The notes under the pieces are model-generated. The model did no database searches. It saw only the letters and a list, made by a program, of their open reading frames with translations, and was not told where the DNA came from. This document shows positions 6,548 to 13,594 of a stretch of 13,594 bases of DNA, piece by piece. The stretch's first letter is position 1; every line of letters starts with the position of its first letter. The stretch is taken from assembly GCA_945873925.1 (NCBI GenBank), contig CAMCES010000045.1, positions 1 to 13,594 on the forward strand. Reading direction: 5' to 3'. A program made the position numbers and the translations under genes. The stretch is from Bordetella parapertussis (GTDB taxonomy: Bacteria > Pseudomonadota > Gammaproteobacteria > Burkholderiales > Burkholderiaceae_C).

Positions 6548-7565
6548 CCAAGATCAATTCGCCAGTGTCTGACAATTTGCGTGCCAAACGCATGATCTTC
6601 TTCTGTGCGTCTTCCACGTCGGCCACACGCACCGGACCACGGGCGTCCATGTCGTCCTTGAACATGCCGCGGGCACGCTCGGACATGTTGTCCAAGAAGC
6701 GCATCAACACTTCTTCAGGCGCACCTTTCAGGGCCACCATCAGCTGTTCGGGTTCGACATTGCGCATGAGTACCTGGATACCCTTGTTGTCAACAGTGGC
6801 CAGGTTGTCGAAGGTGAACATCATGTCCTGGATCTTCAGCATCAGCTCGACATCGATCTCTTCCAAACCATCCATGACAGAACGCTCCAAATCGGTTTTG
6901 GTTTTGTTCATGATGTCGGCAGCGGCCTTGATGCCACCGAAACTCGATGACTTGGAGGAAGAGTTTTTGGCAAACTGCTGTTTCATGATTTGCTCAAGTT
7001 CGGCCATGGCAGACGGCTGCACCGTGTCCATGGCGGCGACACGTTGAATCACCTCGGGCCTGACTTCAGGTGGCAAATACACCAGCACGTCAGCGGCGAC
7101 AGATGTGTCTAGGATCGACAAGATGATTGCGATCACCTGAGGGTGCTCGGTACGGATCATCTCAGCGATCGAGCGTGGGTCCATCCAGCTGAGGATGTCC
7201 AGGCCTTTGGTGCCTTGCCCCGGCATGATGCGGTTGAGAACGGAATTGGCTTTGTCCTCACCCAGCGCCAAACGCATGACCCGGTCCACATAATCGGAGC
7301 CACCCAAGCCCACGCTGTTTTGTTTTTTCAGCATGTCGACAAACTGGTCCAGCACCACATTGACTGCACCTTGGGACAAGCTGGAGGCTTGCACCATGGC
7401 TGCACCCAAAGCCTGAACCTCTTTGGGGCTGAGGTATTTGACAATTTCTGCCGCTTGCTCTTCGCCGAGCAACAACATGAGCACGGCAGCGCGTTGTGTG
7501 GAGGTCATCGCCTCCATTTCGGCACGCAGCTCGGGGGTCCAAACGATGGTATCTGAATCAGCCAT
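6528..7565 (-). CDS. fliG: FliG, flagellar motor switch protein
   Basis: FliG is the rotor protein that docks on the FliF tail and meets the stator to produce torque. The 345 residues are a normal length. The EHPQ motif is at 140-143, inside RTEHPQVIAIILSIL. The MFxF-type hinge MFTF is at 249-252. The C-terminal torque helix contains MSERARGMFKDDMDARGPVR (about 294-313), with the conserved charges R297, D304 and D305. The N-terminal FliF-binding domain (TQRAAVLMLLLGEEQA) is intact. The ATG has AAGGAAA close upstream and lies 27 bases after the fliF stop. The protein looks complete and conventional. Its N-terminal domain would be the binding partner of both the FliF tail and the paralogous tail at 4705-5352. 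Confidence 0.98.
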   Translation of the reverse strand: MADSDTIVWTPELRAEMEAMTSTQRAAVLMLLLGEEQAAEIVKYLSPKEVQALGAAMVQASSLSQGAVNVVLDQFVDMLKKQNSVGLGGSDYVDRVMRLALGEDKANSVLNRIMPGQGTKGLDILSWMDPRSIAEMIRTEHPQVIAIILSILDTSVAADVLVYLPPEVRPEVIQRVAAMDTVQPSAMAELEQIMKQQFAKNSSSKSSSFGGIKAAADIMNKTKTDLERSVMDGLEEIDVELMLKIQDMMFTFDNLATVDNKGIQVLMRNVEPEQLMVALKGAPEEVLMRFLDNMSERARGMFKDDMDARGPVRVADVEDAQKKIMRLARKLSDTGELILGGADFV

Positions 7566-7592
7566 TTTGTTTCCTTGGTCGCTGTGTGTTCA

Positions 7593-9719
7593 TCAAGACT
7601 GGATCATGTTGCGCATGACACTGGCCACACGTCCAGAGTTGTCAGACACGATCATGCGGATCAAAGCTACTTTATCGTCATACGAGTTGGCATTGTTGAG
7701 CAAATCGGATGGGATGGATTGCTTCTTGGGTTTGAGCTTGCCCATGCGTGCTTTGAGGTCATCGAGCGATTCGCCATCTTCGAGTGCGACTTCATCTGCT
7801 TCACCACTCTCGGCTTGCAACTCCAAAGCGGCCAGGCGTTCGGCTTCGCGGGCGGCCTCTTGCTCGGCCATCTGGGTGGCCTCGGCGGCTGCTGCCTCTT
7901 CAGCCAATTGAGCCTCTCGGGCCAGGGCCTCGGCAGCCAGTCTGGCGGCATCGGCAATCTCTTGGGCTTCGCGGCGGGCTTTTTCTTCGGCTTCCTCGCG
8001 GGCTGCACGCTCTGCCACCACACGGGCAGCGGCTTCGGCCTCGGCATTGGCGATCCGCTCGGCGCGCAGTTTCTCGGCCATGGCGGCTTCGGCGGAGGCG
8101 GCAGCCAAGGCAGCAGCGGCAATCGCAGCGGGGTCCACTTCAGGCTTCATCATTTTCTTGACCATGGGGCGAACCACGAACAACACAAACATCAGGAACA
8201 AGGCTGCGACCACGCCACTGTTGAGCAGGGATGCCAATGCTTCGTCTTTGTACCAAGGCAGCGCGTCGGGGTCCACAGGTGTCTCAAATCGGGTGGCCAC
8301 CACGGTGACGATGTCGCCACGTTGGTCATTGAAGCCCACGGCGCCTCGCACCAGTTGGTTCAAACGGTCGAGTTCCTCTTGGGTATAGGGGATGGTGGTG
8401 GGCGCAGGCGAGCCATCAGCAGGCGGCTCCACCTTGGTGCCAGGCGGAATCGGGCGCTCATTGATCAGCACACCAACGCCCAGCTTTTGGATGTTGCCCA
8501 TGGCGCTCTTGGTGTGTCGCACAGCGCGGTCAAGCTCATAGTTTTTGGTGCTGCGAGCCACCACTTGCACGCCTTTTTCACTCACGCCCTTGTTGGGGTC
8601 AGCTGGTGTGACATCGGTTGCAGCCGGGTTTTGCGGCGGATTGGGAGGTGTGTTGGTCAAGGAGCCGGGGATGCCGATGGCATCTTTGAAAGTGTTGCGG
8701 TCTTCCACATACAACTCAGAGCGAGTCTTGGGACCTTTGTCGCGCTGGTCAAAGTCTTCGGTGGTGATTTCTTCTTGGGTGAAATCCAATTGCAAACTCA
8801 CCTGCGCGCTGACATTGGCCTCGCCAACGATCGGTGCGAGCAGTTGAACCAAGCGTGTACGGTAGAGGTCTTCCATTTGCTGCTTTTGCTGCAACTGTGC
8901 GCCGGTCAAGCCCAATGGAGCTTCGCCCAGCATGTCATTCATCAAGGTGCCGAAGTTGTCCACCACGGAGACGTTTTCAGGGGCCAGGTATGGCACGCTG
9001 GAGGCCACCAAAGAGATGATGGCTTGCACATTGGCAGAGGAGACTTGCTTGCCAGGCGCGCGAGTGATGATCACCGAAGCCTTGGTGGGTACACGTTCGC
9101 GCACAAACACGCTTTGCTTGGGCGCTGCCAAGTGCACACGAGCGCTGCGAATGCCTGCGATTTGCGAGATGGTTTTGGCCAACTCTTGCTCCATCGCGTT
9201 GTTGTAGCGCACCTGCTCCATGAATTGGCTGGTGGTCATGGCTGGCATGTCTTTCAAGGTATCCATACCAGCGACTTCTGTGCGCGGCAAACCTTTAGAG
9301 GCCAGCAACATGCGGGCCTCTTGGTACTTGTCAGCGGGCACCATGATCTGCCCGGTGTTGTTGTCGATCTCGGGACTGAAGTTGCCTGTTTTCAAGGTCT
9401 CGATCGCCAACTGCTTGTCCGCTTCGGGCAGCATCATGGTCAGTGCGCGCATCGGCGGCGTTTTCATGGACATCGAGGCCAAGCCAAAGGCGGCGACCAC
9501 CATCAGGATCACCACGATCGGCAGGACTTTGCGCACCGACGGTTGACGCACCATGTCGCGGATCATGCCCATGGGGTCGCTCAGTGCCGAGCTGCCTATC
9601 GGTCGAGCCGTGATCGCCGAACCAGCAGAGGCTCGCGATCCGGTGTCTGAATCGGTGGTGGTCAAGGCATTGTTGCCCAGGCTGACAGGAGTATTGAGTG
9701 TTGCGCTTGCGGTGGCCAT
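7593..9719 (-). CDS. fliF: FliF, MS-ring protein with long Ala/Glu-rich cytoplasmic spacer
   Basis: FliF builds the MS ring in the inner membrane, the base on which the rotor and export gate assemble. Membrane spans are near residues 65-83 and 499-517. The periplasmic ring-building motifs lie between them, for example LPRTEVAGMDTL, MEQELAKTISQIAGIRSARVHLA and NVSVVD. The FliG-binding tail is at 668-708 (SYDDKVALIRMI, GRVASVMRNMI). At 708 residues it is well above the usual 550-570. Most of the excess is an Ala/Glu/Arg-rich, probably continuous helix at about 530-637, followed by an acidic stretch to 653; the N-terminus before the first span is also long (about 64 residues, Ser/Thr-rich). The ATG has AAGAGAA just upstream and lies 17 bases after the fliE stop. 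Confidence 0.97.
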   Translation of the reverse strand: MATASATLNTPVSLGNNALTTTDSDTGSRASAGSAITARPIGSSALSDPMGMIRDMVRQPSVRKVLPIVVILMVVAAFGLASMSMKTPPMRALTMMLPEADKQLAIETLKTGNFSPEIDNNTGQIMVPADKYQEARMLLASKGLPRTEVAGMDTLKDMPAMTTSQFMEQVRYNNAMEQELAKTISQIAGIRSARVHLAAPKQSVFVRERVPTKASVIITRAPGKQVSSANVQAIISLVASSVPYLAPENVSVVDNFGTLMNDMLGEAPLGLTGAQLQQKQQMEDLYRTRLVQLLAPIVGEANVSAQVSLQLDFTQEEITTEDFDQRDKGPKTRSELYVEDRNTFKDAIGIPGSLTNTPPNPPQNPAATDVTPADPNKGVSEKGVQVVARSTKNYELDRAVRHTKSAMGNIQKLGVGVLINERPIPPGTKVEPPADGSPAPTTIPYTQEELDRLNQLVRGAVGFNDQRGDIVTVVATRFETPVDPDALPWYKDEALASLLNSGVVAALFLMFVLFVVRPMVKKMMKPEVDPAAIAAAALAAASAEAAMAEKLRAERIANAEAEAAARVVAERAAREEAEEKARREAQEIADAARLAAEALAREAQLAEEAAAAEATQMAEQEAAREAERLAALELQAESGEADEVALEDGESLDDLKARMGKLKPKKQSIPSDLLNNANSYDDKVALIRMIVSDNSGRVASVMRNMIQS

Positions 9720-9736
9720 GGTGTTCTCTTAAAAAG

Positions 9737-10099
9737 TTAAACCGGCATGTTCATGATTTCTTCATACGCCCGCAGCACTTTGTTGCGGACCTGCAAGGTC
9801 GCTTCAAACGCCAGGGATGATTTCTGCATGCCCAAAACCACATCGGTCAGGGGCACGTCTTCGCCACGTTGGTAGGCTTCTTGCAAATTGCTGGACTTGA
9901 TCTGGGTCTCATTGACTTTGTCGAGCAGGTTTTTGACCGACTCGGTGAAATTGGGCAGTTCAACCTTGGGGGCTTGGATGTCCAAGACTTGTGGGGGCTG
10001 GATATTGACCTGGTCTAAACCGCCGGCCGCCTTTTGTTGGTAGGCACGGATGGTCTCCATCATCGAATTGACGCTGTTGCCTGAAATGCTGTCGATCAT
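9737..10099 (-). CDS. fliE: FliE, MS-ring to rod junction protein
   Basis: FliE is exported and joins the MS ring to the proximal rod. The 120 residues are slightly longer than the 104 of the enterobacterial protein. The C-terminal half carries the conserved EAYQRGEDVPLTDVVLGMQKSSLAFEATLQVRNKVLRAYEEIMNMPV pattern, seen here from residue 74 to the end and typical of FliE ending in I-M-x-M-x-V. The ATG at 10099 is backed by a strong GAGGAG 8 bases upstream, which favours it over the later ATG at 10063. It follows the regulator gene stop by 16 bases, so the two are almost surely co-transcribed, with fliF 17 bases further on. Confidence 0.96.
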   Translation of the reverse strand: MIDSISGNSVNSMMETIRAYQQKAAGGLDQVNIQPPQVLDIQAPKVELPNFTESVKNLLDKVNETQIKSSNLQEAYQRGEDVPLTDVVLGMQKSSLAFEATLQVRNKVLRAYEEIMNMPV

Positions 10100-10115
10100 G
10101 CTTGCTGCTCCTCAA

Positions 10116-11582
10116 TCAAGCCGCAGTGGCCAGGTCCATGCCACGCTCGCGCAGCTGCGCCAACTTGTAGCGAAGCGTTCGGGGACTGATGCCCAACTTT
10201 TTAGCGGCTTCGACACGGCTGTCGCTGGCTTGGATCGCGGCCACGATGACTTGGTGTTCACTGGCTTTGACCGCTGAGAACAAATCGGCCGGGGGAAGGA
10301 TATGGACTTCGCTGTGCATCGGCATGGTGAAACTGTCGGCAGAAGGCGGGGTGAATTCGCTGCCCGCGCTGATGGGCATCTGCAGTGGATCTGCGGTGAT
10401 CGCCATCGACGCTGGCGCGGCATGGTCCAGATCGGTATGGCCTTGCGCTTCGTCAAACATCAAATGGGCTGGTGTCACCACTCGGCCATTGCACAACACG
10501 ACAGCACGTTGCACCACGTTTTCAAGCTCACGCACATTGCCCGGCCAAGGGTATTGCTGGAGCAGTGCTTGGGCATCGCTGCTCAAACTCAAGGGTACAT
10601 TGCCCTTGGCATGGCGTGCCAAAGACTGCAACACCAAAGGAACGATGTCGCCTGGGCGTTCGCGTAAGGGTTGGATGCGCAATCGGAAAGTGCTGATGCG
10701 GAAATACAAGTCCTCGCGGAATTCACGCGCTTCAATGGCTTGGCGCAAATCTTTGTTGGTAGCGGCAATCACCCGCACATCCAAATCGATCGAAGCTTCG
10801 CCACCCAAACGGTTGAGTTTTTTCTCTTGCAACACGCGCAGCAGCTTGGCCTGCAAGTGAATCGGCATCTCGCCAATTTCATCCAGAAACACGGTACCGC
10901 CATGGGCTTGTTCGAACAAGCCTTTGTGGTCTTTGTGGGCGCCTGTGAACGCGCCCTTTTCGTGACCGAACAACATGTCTTCAATCAGGTGCTCGGGCAA
11001 GGCCGCGCAGTTCAACGCCACGAACGGGCCTTTGGCACGTGCGGAGGATTCGTGCAGCACGCGGGCCAAAACTTCTTTACCCGCACCCGTTGGGCCAACC
11101 AACAAAGCCGTGACTTCGGTTTGCGCCACGCGTTGGGCCAGGGCCAACAGGTGTTGGCTGATCGGGTCGACAAACACAAAGCTGCGGGGCTTGTGTTTTT
11201 CAAGACTCAGGCTCTCTGTGGCCAAGTGCCAGGCAGCTTGACCCCACTCGTCGGTGGGCAGCACATGCAAAGCGCCGTAACGCATGGCGTCCACCGCCAC
11301 TTCCATGCGGCGACGCTCAACCCGACAAATCACAGGCACGTTAAAGCCCAACTGACCAATCAGCGTTTGCACTTCACGCAGCAGTTCAGCGCTGTCCCCC
11401 AAACGGATCACCAGCACATGGGCGCGACGCAAGGCCAAGGTCAGGTCACCCAAGGTGTTGATGGCATTGAGTTCAATACCATGTGCATTCAGCTGGGTTC
11501 GTTCGACCTCACCCAGTGGACAAAAAGGGTCCAACCAGACGGCTTGAAGGGCGTTAACAGTGGTAGGTTTCACATTGATCAA
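10116..11582 (-). CDS. Sigma-54 dependent flagellar regulator, FleQ/FlrC-like
   Basis: This is an enhancer-binding protein that uses ATP to open sigma-54 promoters; here it heads the fliEFGH-fliIJ run. Over 488 residues it has a receiver-like N-terminus (about 10-125), an AAA+ domain with Walker A GPTGAGKE (163-170), GAFTGA (210-215) for sigma-54 contact, Walker B VFLDE (231-235) and WPGNVRELENVVQRA (346-360), a loose Pro/Ser linker (about 380-430), and a Fis-type helix-turn-helix (about 444-480). The receiver looks degenerate: the strand that should end in the phosphorylated Asp reads AHVLVIRLGD and the switch Lys is not obvious, as in FleQ. No ATG fits. The start is TTG at 11582 or GTG at 11573, with an in-frame TAA shortly upstream. 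A good sigma-54 promoter lies about 25 bases upstream. FleQ versus FlrC cannot be settled from sequence alone. Confidence 0.93.
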   Translation of the reverse strand: MINVKPTTVNALQAVWLDPFCPLGEVERTQLNAHGIELNAINTLGDLTLALRRAHVLVIRLGDSAELLREVQTLIGQLGFNVPVICRVERRRMEVAVDAMRYGALHVLPTDEWGQAAWHLATESLSLEKHKPRSFVFVDPISQHLLALAQRVAQTEVTALLVGPTGAGKEVLARVLHESSARAKGPFVALNCAALPEHLIEDMLFGHEKGAFTGAHKDHKGLFEQAHGGTVFLDEIGEMPIHLQAKLLRVLQEKKLNRLGGEASIDLDVRVIAATNKDLRQAIEAREFREDLYFRISTFRLRIQPLRERPGDIVPLVLQSLARHAKGNVPLSLSSDAQALLQQYPWPGNVRELENVVQRAVVLCNGRVVTPAHLMFDEAQGHTDLDHAAPASMAITADPLQMPISAGSEFTPPSADSFTMPMHSEVHILPPADLFSAVKASEHQVIVAAIQASDSRVEAAKKLGISPRTLRYKLAQLRERGMDLATAA

Positions 11583-11607
11583 CCAGTAACAAAGGTCTGA
11601 TTAATAA

Positions 11608-11622
11608 GCAATGCATGTGCCA
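11608..11622 (-). promoter_or_regulatory. Sigma-54 promoter for the regulator-fliEFGHIJ run
   Basis: On the minus strand the site reads TGGCACA-TGCA-TTGC followed by T, against the consensus TGGCACG-N4-TTGC(A/T). It differs at one non-essential base and has the exact 10-base gap between the GG and GC doublets. Transcription would begin near 11597, leaving a leader of about 15 bases to the TTG start or 24 to the GTG. The DNA just upstream (11623-11690) is markedly AT-rich, as often seen where DNA must bend between an enhancer and the promoter. Confidence 0.8.
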
Positions 11623-11667
11623 ACTTATATATTGAATACTTTAAGAATATTTTTAACCGATTTAAAA

Positions 11668-11680
11668 ACCTTTTAAAGGT
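11668..11680. promoter_or_regulatory. 13-bp palindrome, possible operator or enhancer site
   Basis: ACCTTT and AAAGGT form a perfect inverted repeat around one central base. Its centre lies about 77 bases upstream of the predicted sigma-54 start site, a distance where an enhancer-binding protein site would be reasonable. On the minus strand it is followed by a short T run, so a weak terminator for the gene upstream is another reading, though the stem is AT-rich and leaves little room for a loop. It occurs in the 146-base gap between genes (11583-11728), which holds no other structure I can support. Confidence 0.3.
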
Positions 11681-11728
11681 ACTAAATAACGCTTGGGTCG
11701 GCATTTCGACAGCCGTGCACCAGCGTGC

Positions 11729-11977
11729 TCAAACGTATTTGGATACGCCAGTGACGGTTTTGGAGGTCACCCCTGCTGGCATGGCTTGTGGCGCGATTGC
11801 CTTGGGGGTGAAGCCACGGCAAGGGTGGCCGTCCGCTCTGAACACCTCAAAAGAGGGAACCATGCGGCTCTTGAACCCCATCAACTTGCAGCTGTAGGGG
11901 TTGCGAGGGTCCCAGCTGATGGCAAAGTACCTGCATTGCCAGCAGTCGGGCGATTGGATGGACGGTTCAGGCCCCAT
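11729..11977 (-). CDS. Small four-cysteine conserved-type protein, function unknown
   Basis: The product has 82 residues with cysteines at 12, 15, 30 and 53 (C-x2-C-x14-C-x22-C). They sit in the pattern CWQCRYFAISWDP..PYSCKLMGFKSR followed by PSFEVFRADGHPC. I recall similar small proteins with a W-D-P-x2-P-Y-x-C-K-x-x-G-F-K-S core in many proteobacteria. They are sometimes labelled as uracil-DNA glycosylase, which this sequence does not support. Four cysteines in this spacing could bind a metal such as zinc. The ATG lies 6 bases after the flagellin stop, with GGTGG near it inside the flagellin end, so it would be translated from the same message. The last 25 or so residues look unconserved. 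No membrane segment or signal is seen. Confidence 0.72.
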   Translation of the reverse strand: MGPEPSIQSPDCWQCRYFAISWDPRNPYSCKLMGFKSRMVPSFEVFRADGHPCRGFTPKAIAPQAMPAGVTSKTVTGVSKYV

Positions 11978-11983
11978 GGTTCA

Positions 11984-13594
11984 TCAACCACCCAAGAGCT
12001 TCAGCACCGACTGTTGGCTGGTGTTGGCTTGGGCCAGCACCGCTGTGCCTGCTTGCTGCATGATCTGGTTCTTCGCCAATTCGGTGGATGCAGACGCATA
12101 GTCGGCATCTTCGATTTGGCTGCGTGAAGCAGACATGTTCATCGACACGTTGGACAAGTTGCTGATGACGTGTTCGAGGCGGTTCATCACCGCACCCATG
12201 GTGGCGCGGGTGGCATTGACTTGGTCCATGGCTGCATCCAATTTGGACAGCACCGCACTGGCACCTTCGCGGGTGTTGATGCGCACCGAGCGGGACTCGA
12301 CATTCAAATCGACGTCGCCCGTGATCTCACCGGTGATCGGGCCACCCTTGCCAAAGTCAGCCAAATCAATCGTGATCAGCTGGTTGGCCGATGCGCCGAC
12401 TTGGAAAGCCAGTCGCCCGACTTTGGGGGGATCCATGTCGGAGCTGGAACGGCCGCCAAAAGTGCCTTCCTGAAAGCCCAGCACAGAGAAATTGCTGTTG
12501 ACCCCAAAACCGTCGTCACCGGCGCTCACCAGAAACGGTTTGCCATTGGCGCGCAGGAGTTTCTCCAGCTCTGACGGGGGGGCGCCGATGGGCACCGGCA
12601 AACCAGGCATTTGCGGTGCTTGCGCAATCATGCTGACCGTGCCGTAAAGCGTGCGTGCCGTGGTGCTGGTGGCGGTGGCGTCACGGATACCGGTGACCTG
12701 GGTGTTGCCAAAATCATTGGCCGTGACGGTGTCCAAAGCCATGGTGGCAGCGGTGGCCACCGAACTGTTGATGACTTTTGAACCAATCAGTTCAAACGGC
12801 GAACCAGCCACACTCGAGGTAATGTCCAACACGCCAGCGGTGCGGGAAACACTCACATTTTTGATGGTGCCTGCCGTGATGGCATCATTGATGGCGGTCT
12901 CTAATGCAGTTGCCAATAAGGCTGCGGTTGTACCCGAAGAATTGGCAGAAGTGATGGTCACACCATTGATCACAACGGATGCGGAATCGGTGGTGGCCAC
13001 TGTGCCCGCGATGTTGATGCGTGAGACTTGCTTGACCGCACCGCCTTGGTCCAAACCGAAATTGGCGGCCGACAGGTCTTTGACGTTTGAGTTGAACCAG
13101 ACCGACGTGTTGCGGCCGTCAGAAACCAGGCTGACACCGTTGCCGTTGTCCGTGGCGGTCACGCCATGCTGCCCGGTGCGCTGATTGATGGCCTCAACCA
13201 CCTTGGTGCGTCTGGCCGTGCCGGTTTCGTTTTGCACAAACTCAACTTGCACCTCGACACCATTCAAATACAAGGACTGCAGTGTGGGTGTGGCCAGCAC
13301 TGGTAAGGTGGTTTGGGTGACCGAGCCTTTGATCTCTGGGCCTTTGGCCTGAGCGCGAACGGCGGTGATGGGGGTTTGGGCGTTGATGGCGTTGGCAATG
13401 GCGATGGCACTGGCGCTGCGGTCATTGCTGGTGGCGGGCGAATCGGAAAACTCGTCATCCGCACTGGTGGTGGGACGGATTTTCACACCGTTGATCATCA
13501 GGTCGTCTTTGCCCAAGGGTTTGAAGTCGGCCTTGGCGTTTTCGACCAGATTGACAGTAGAGACCGTGCTCGTCGCACCGCTGCTCTTGGACAC
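11984..13594 (-). CDS. fliC: Flagellin, large variant (partial, N-terminus outside the window)
   Basis: This is the filament subunit. Only the C-terminal 536 residues are in the window; the first codon seen is GTG for an internal Val, and the N-terminal D0/D1 helices lie beyond the edge. The C-terminus is unmistakable: NATRATMGAVMNRLEHVISN (460-479), SRSQIEDADYASASTELAK (490-508) and ANTSQQSVLKLLGG at the end. The central part holds three flagellin-IN-type units around MINGVKI (33-39), LYLNGVEVQV (108-117) and VVINGVTI (207-214), each followed by an Ala-rich helix ending in A-I-N. I see no cysteine. With about 140 residues still to come, the whole would be near 680 or more, larger than common flagellins of about 500. 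No fliS or fliT follows it. Confidence 0.95.
   Translation of the reverse strand: MSKSSGATSTVSTVNLVENAKADFKPLGKDDLMINGVKIRPTTSADDEFSDSPATSNDRSASAIAIANAINAQTPITAVRAQAKGPEIKGSVTQTTLPVLATPTLQSLYLNGVEVQVEFVQNETGTARRTKVVEAINQRTGQHGVTATDNGNGVSLVSDGRNTSVWFNSNVKDLSAANFGLDQGGAVKQVSRINIAGTVATTDSASVVINGVTITSANSSGTTAALLATALETAINDAITAGTIKNVSVSRTAGVLDITSSVAGSPFELIGSKVINSSVATAATMALDTVTANDFGNTQVTGIRDATATSTTARTLYGTVSMIAQAPQMPGLPVPIGAPPSELEKLLRANGKPFLVSAGDDGFGVNSNFSVLGFQEGTFGGRSSSDMDPPKVGRLAFQVGASANQLITIDLADFGKGGPITGEITGDVDLNVESRSVRINTREGASAVLSKLDAAMDQVNATRATMGAVMNRLEHVISNLSNVSMNMSASRSQIEDADYASASTELAKNQIMQQAGTAVLAQANTSQQSVLKLLGG

Noticed and set aside
7575..9650. A very long + strand open frame (691 codons) opposite fliF
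   Set aside because: It is the antisense of the Ala/Glu-rich and otherwise well-defined fliF. Its product is a Gly/His/Cys-rich string with no domain pattern, and fliF is certain on the other strand.
10671..11600. A + strand open frame of 309 codons opposite the regulator gene
   Set aside because: The minus-strand regulator has all its catalytic motifs in this span; the + product is Gln/His-rich with no recognisable motif.
11715..11730. Possible terminator hairpin after the four-cysteine gene (GCAC and GTGC arms)
   Set aside because: The stem is only 4 pairs and no T-run follows, so a terminator is not supported.
11693..12127. A + strand open frame of 144 codons across the flagellin end
   Set aside because: It overlaps two minus-strand genes with recognisable motifs, flagellin and the four-cysteine protein, and shows none itself.

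Overview
This window is a flagellar gene cluster, almost entirely on the minus strand, from a betaproteobacterium. The gene order, moderately GC-rich DNA and overall protein style suggest Burkholderiales, perhaps a Comamonadaceae freshwater lineage such as Limnohabitans or Rhodoferax. That assignment is an impression from memory, not a search result.

Read on the minus strand, from high to low coordinates, the window holds these parts. (1) The C-terminal 536 residues of a large flagellin run off the right edge. (2) A small four-cysteine protein of unknown function follows 6 bases behind the flagellin stop. (3) A short AT-rich gap carries a good sigma-54 promoter. (4) A tight run follows: a sigma-54 enhancer-binding regulator of the FleQ/FlrC kind, then fliE, fliF, fliG, fliH, an unnamed gene and fliI-fliJ. 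(5) One gene stands on the opposite (+) strand. (6) fliO, fliP, fliQ and fliR follow, with fliR cut by the left edge. The genes fliK, fliL, fliM and fliN, which often lie between fliJ and fliO, are absent; the + strand gene sits in their place.

The genes supply the MS ring (FliF), its rod junction (FliE), the rotor switch protein that docks on it (FliG), the export ATPase complex (FliH, FliI, FliJ), the membrane export gate (FliO, FliP, FliQ, FliR) and the filament subunit. The regulator probably drives sigma-54 promoters. I see one just upstream of its own gene and a weaker one upstream of fliO, inside the start of the + strand gene.

The most unusual element is the gene between fliH and fliI (4705-5352). 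It encodes one membrane segment followed by a charged helix and a C-terminus that closely matches the FliG-binding tail of the FliF in this same operon. From the shared V-V-R-P motif to the end the two proteins are almost equally long (195 and 194 residues). I read it as a duplicated and diverged FliF transmembrane-2-plus-tail, that is, a second membrane-anchored FliG docking protein. I know of no described system with this part. Other points of interest are a long Ala/Glu-rich spacer in FliF, a 400-residue FliH with seven glycines at exact four-residue spacing, a methyltransferase-like gene in antisense orientation, and the four-cysteine protein behind flagellin.
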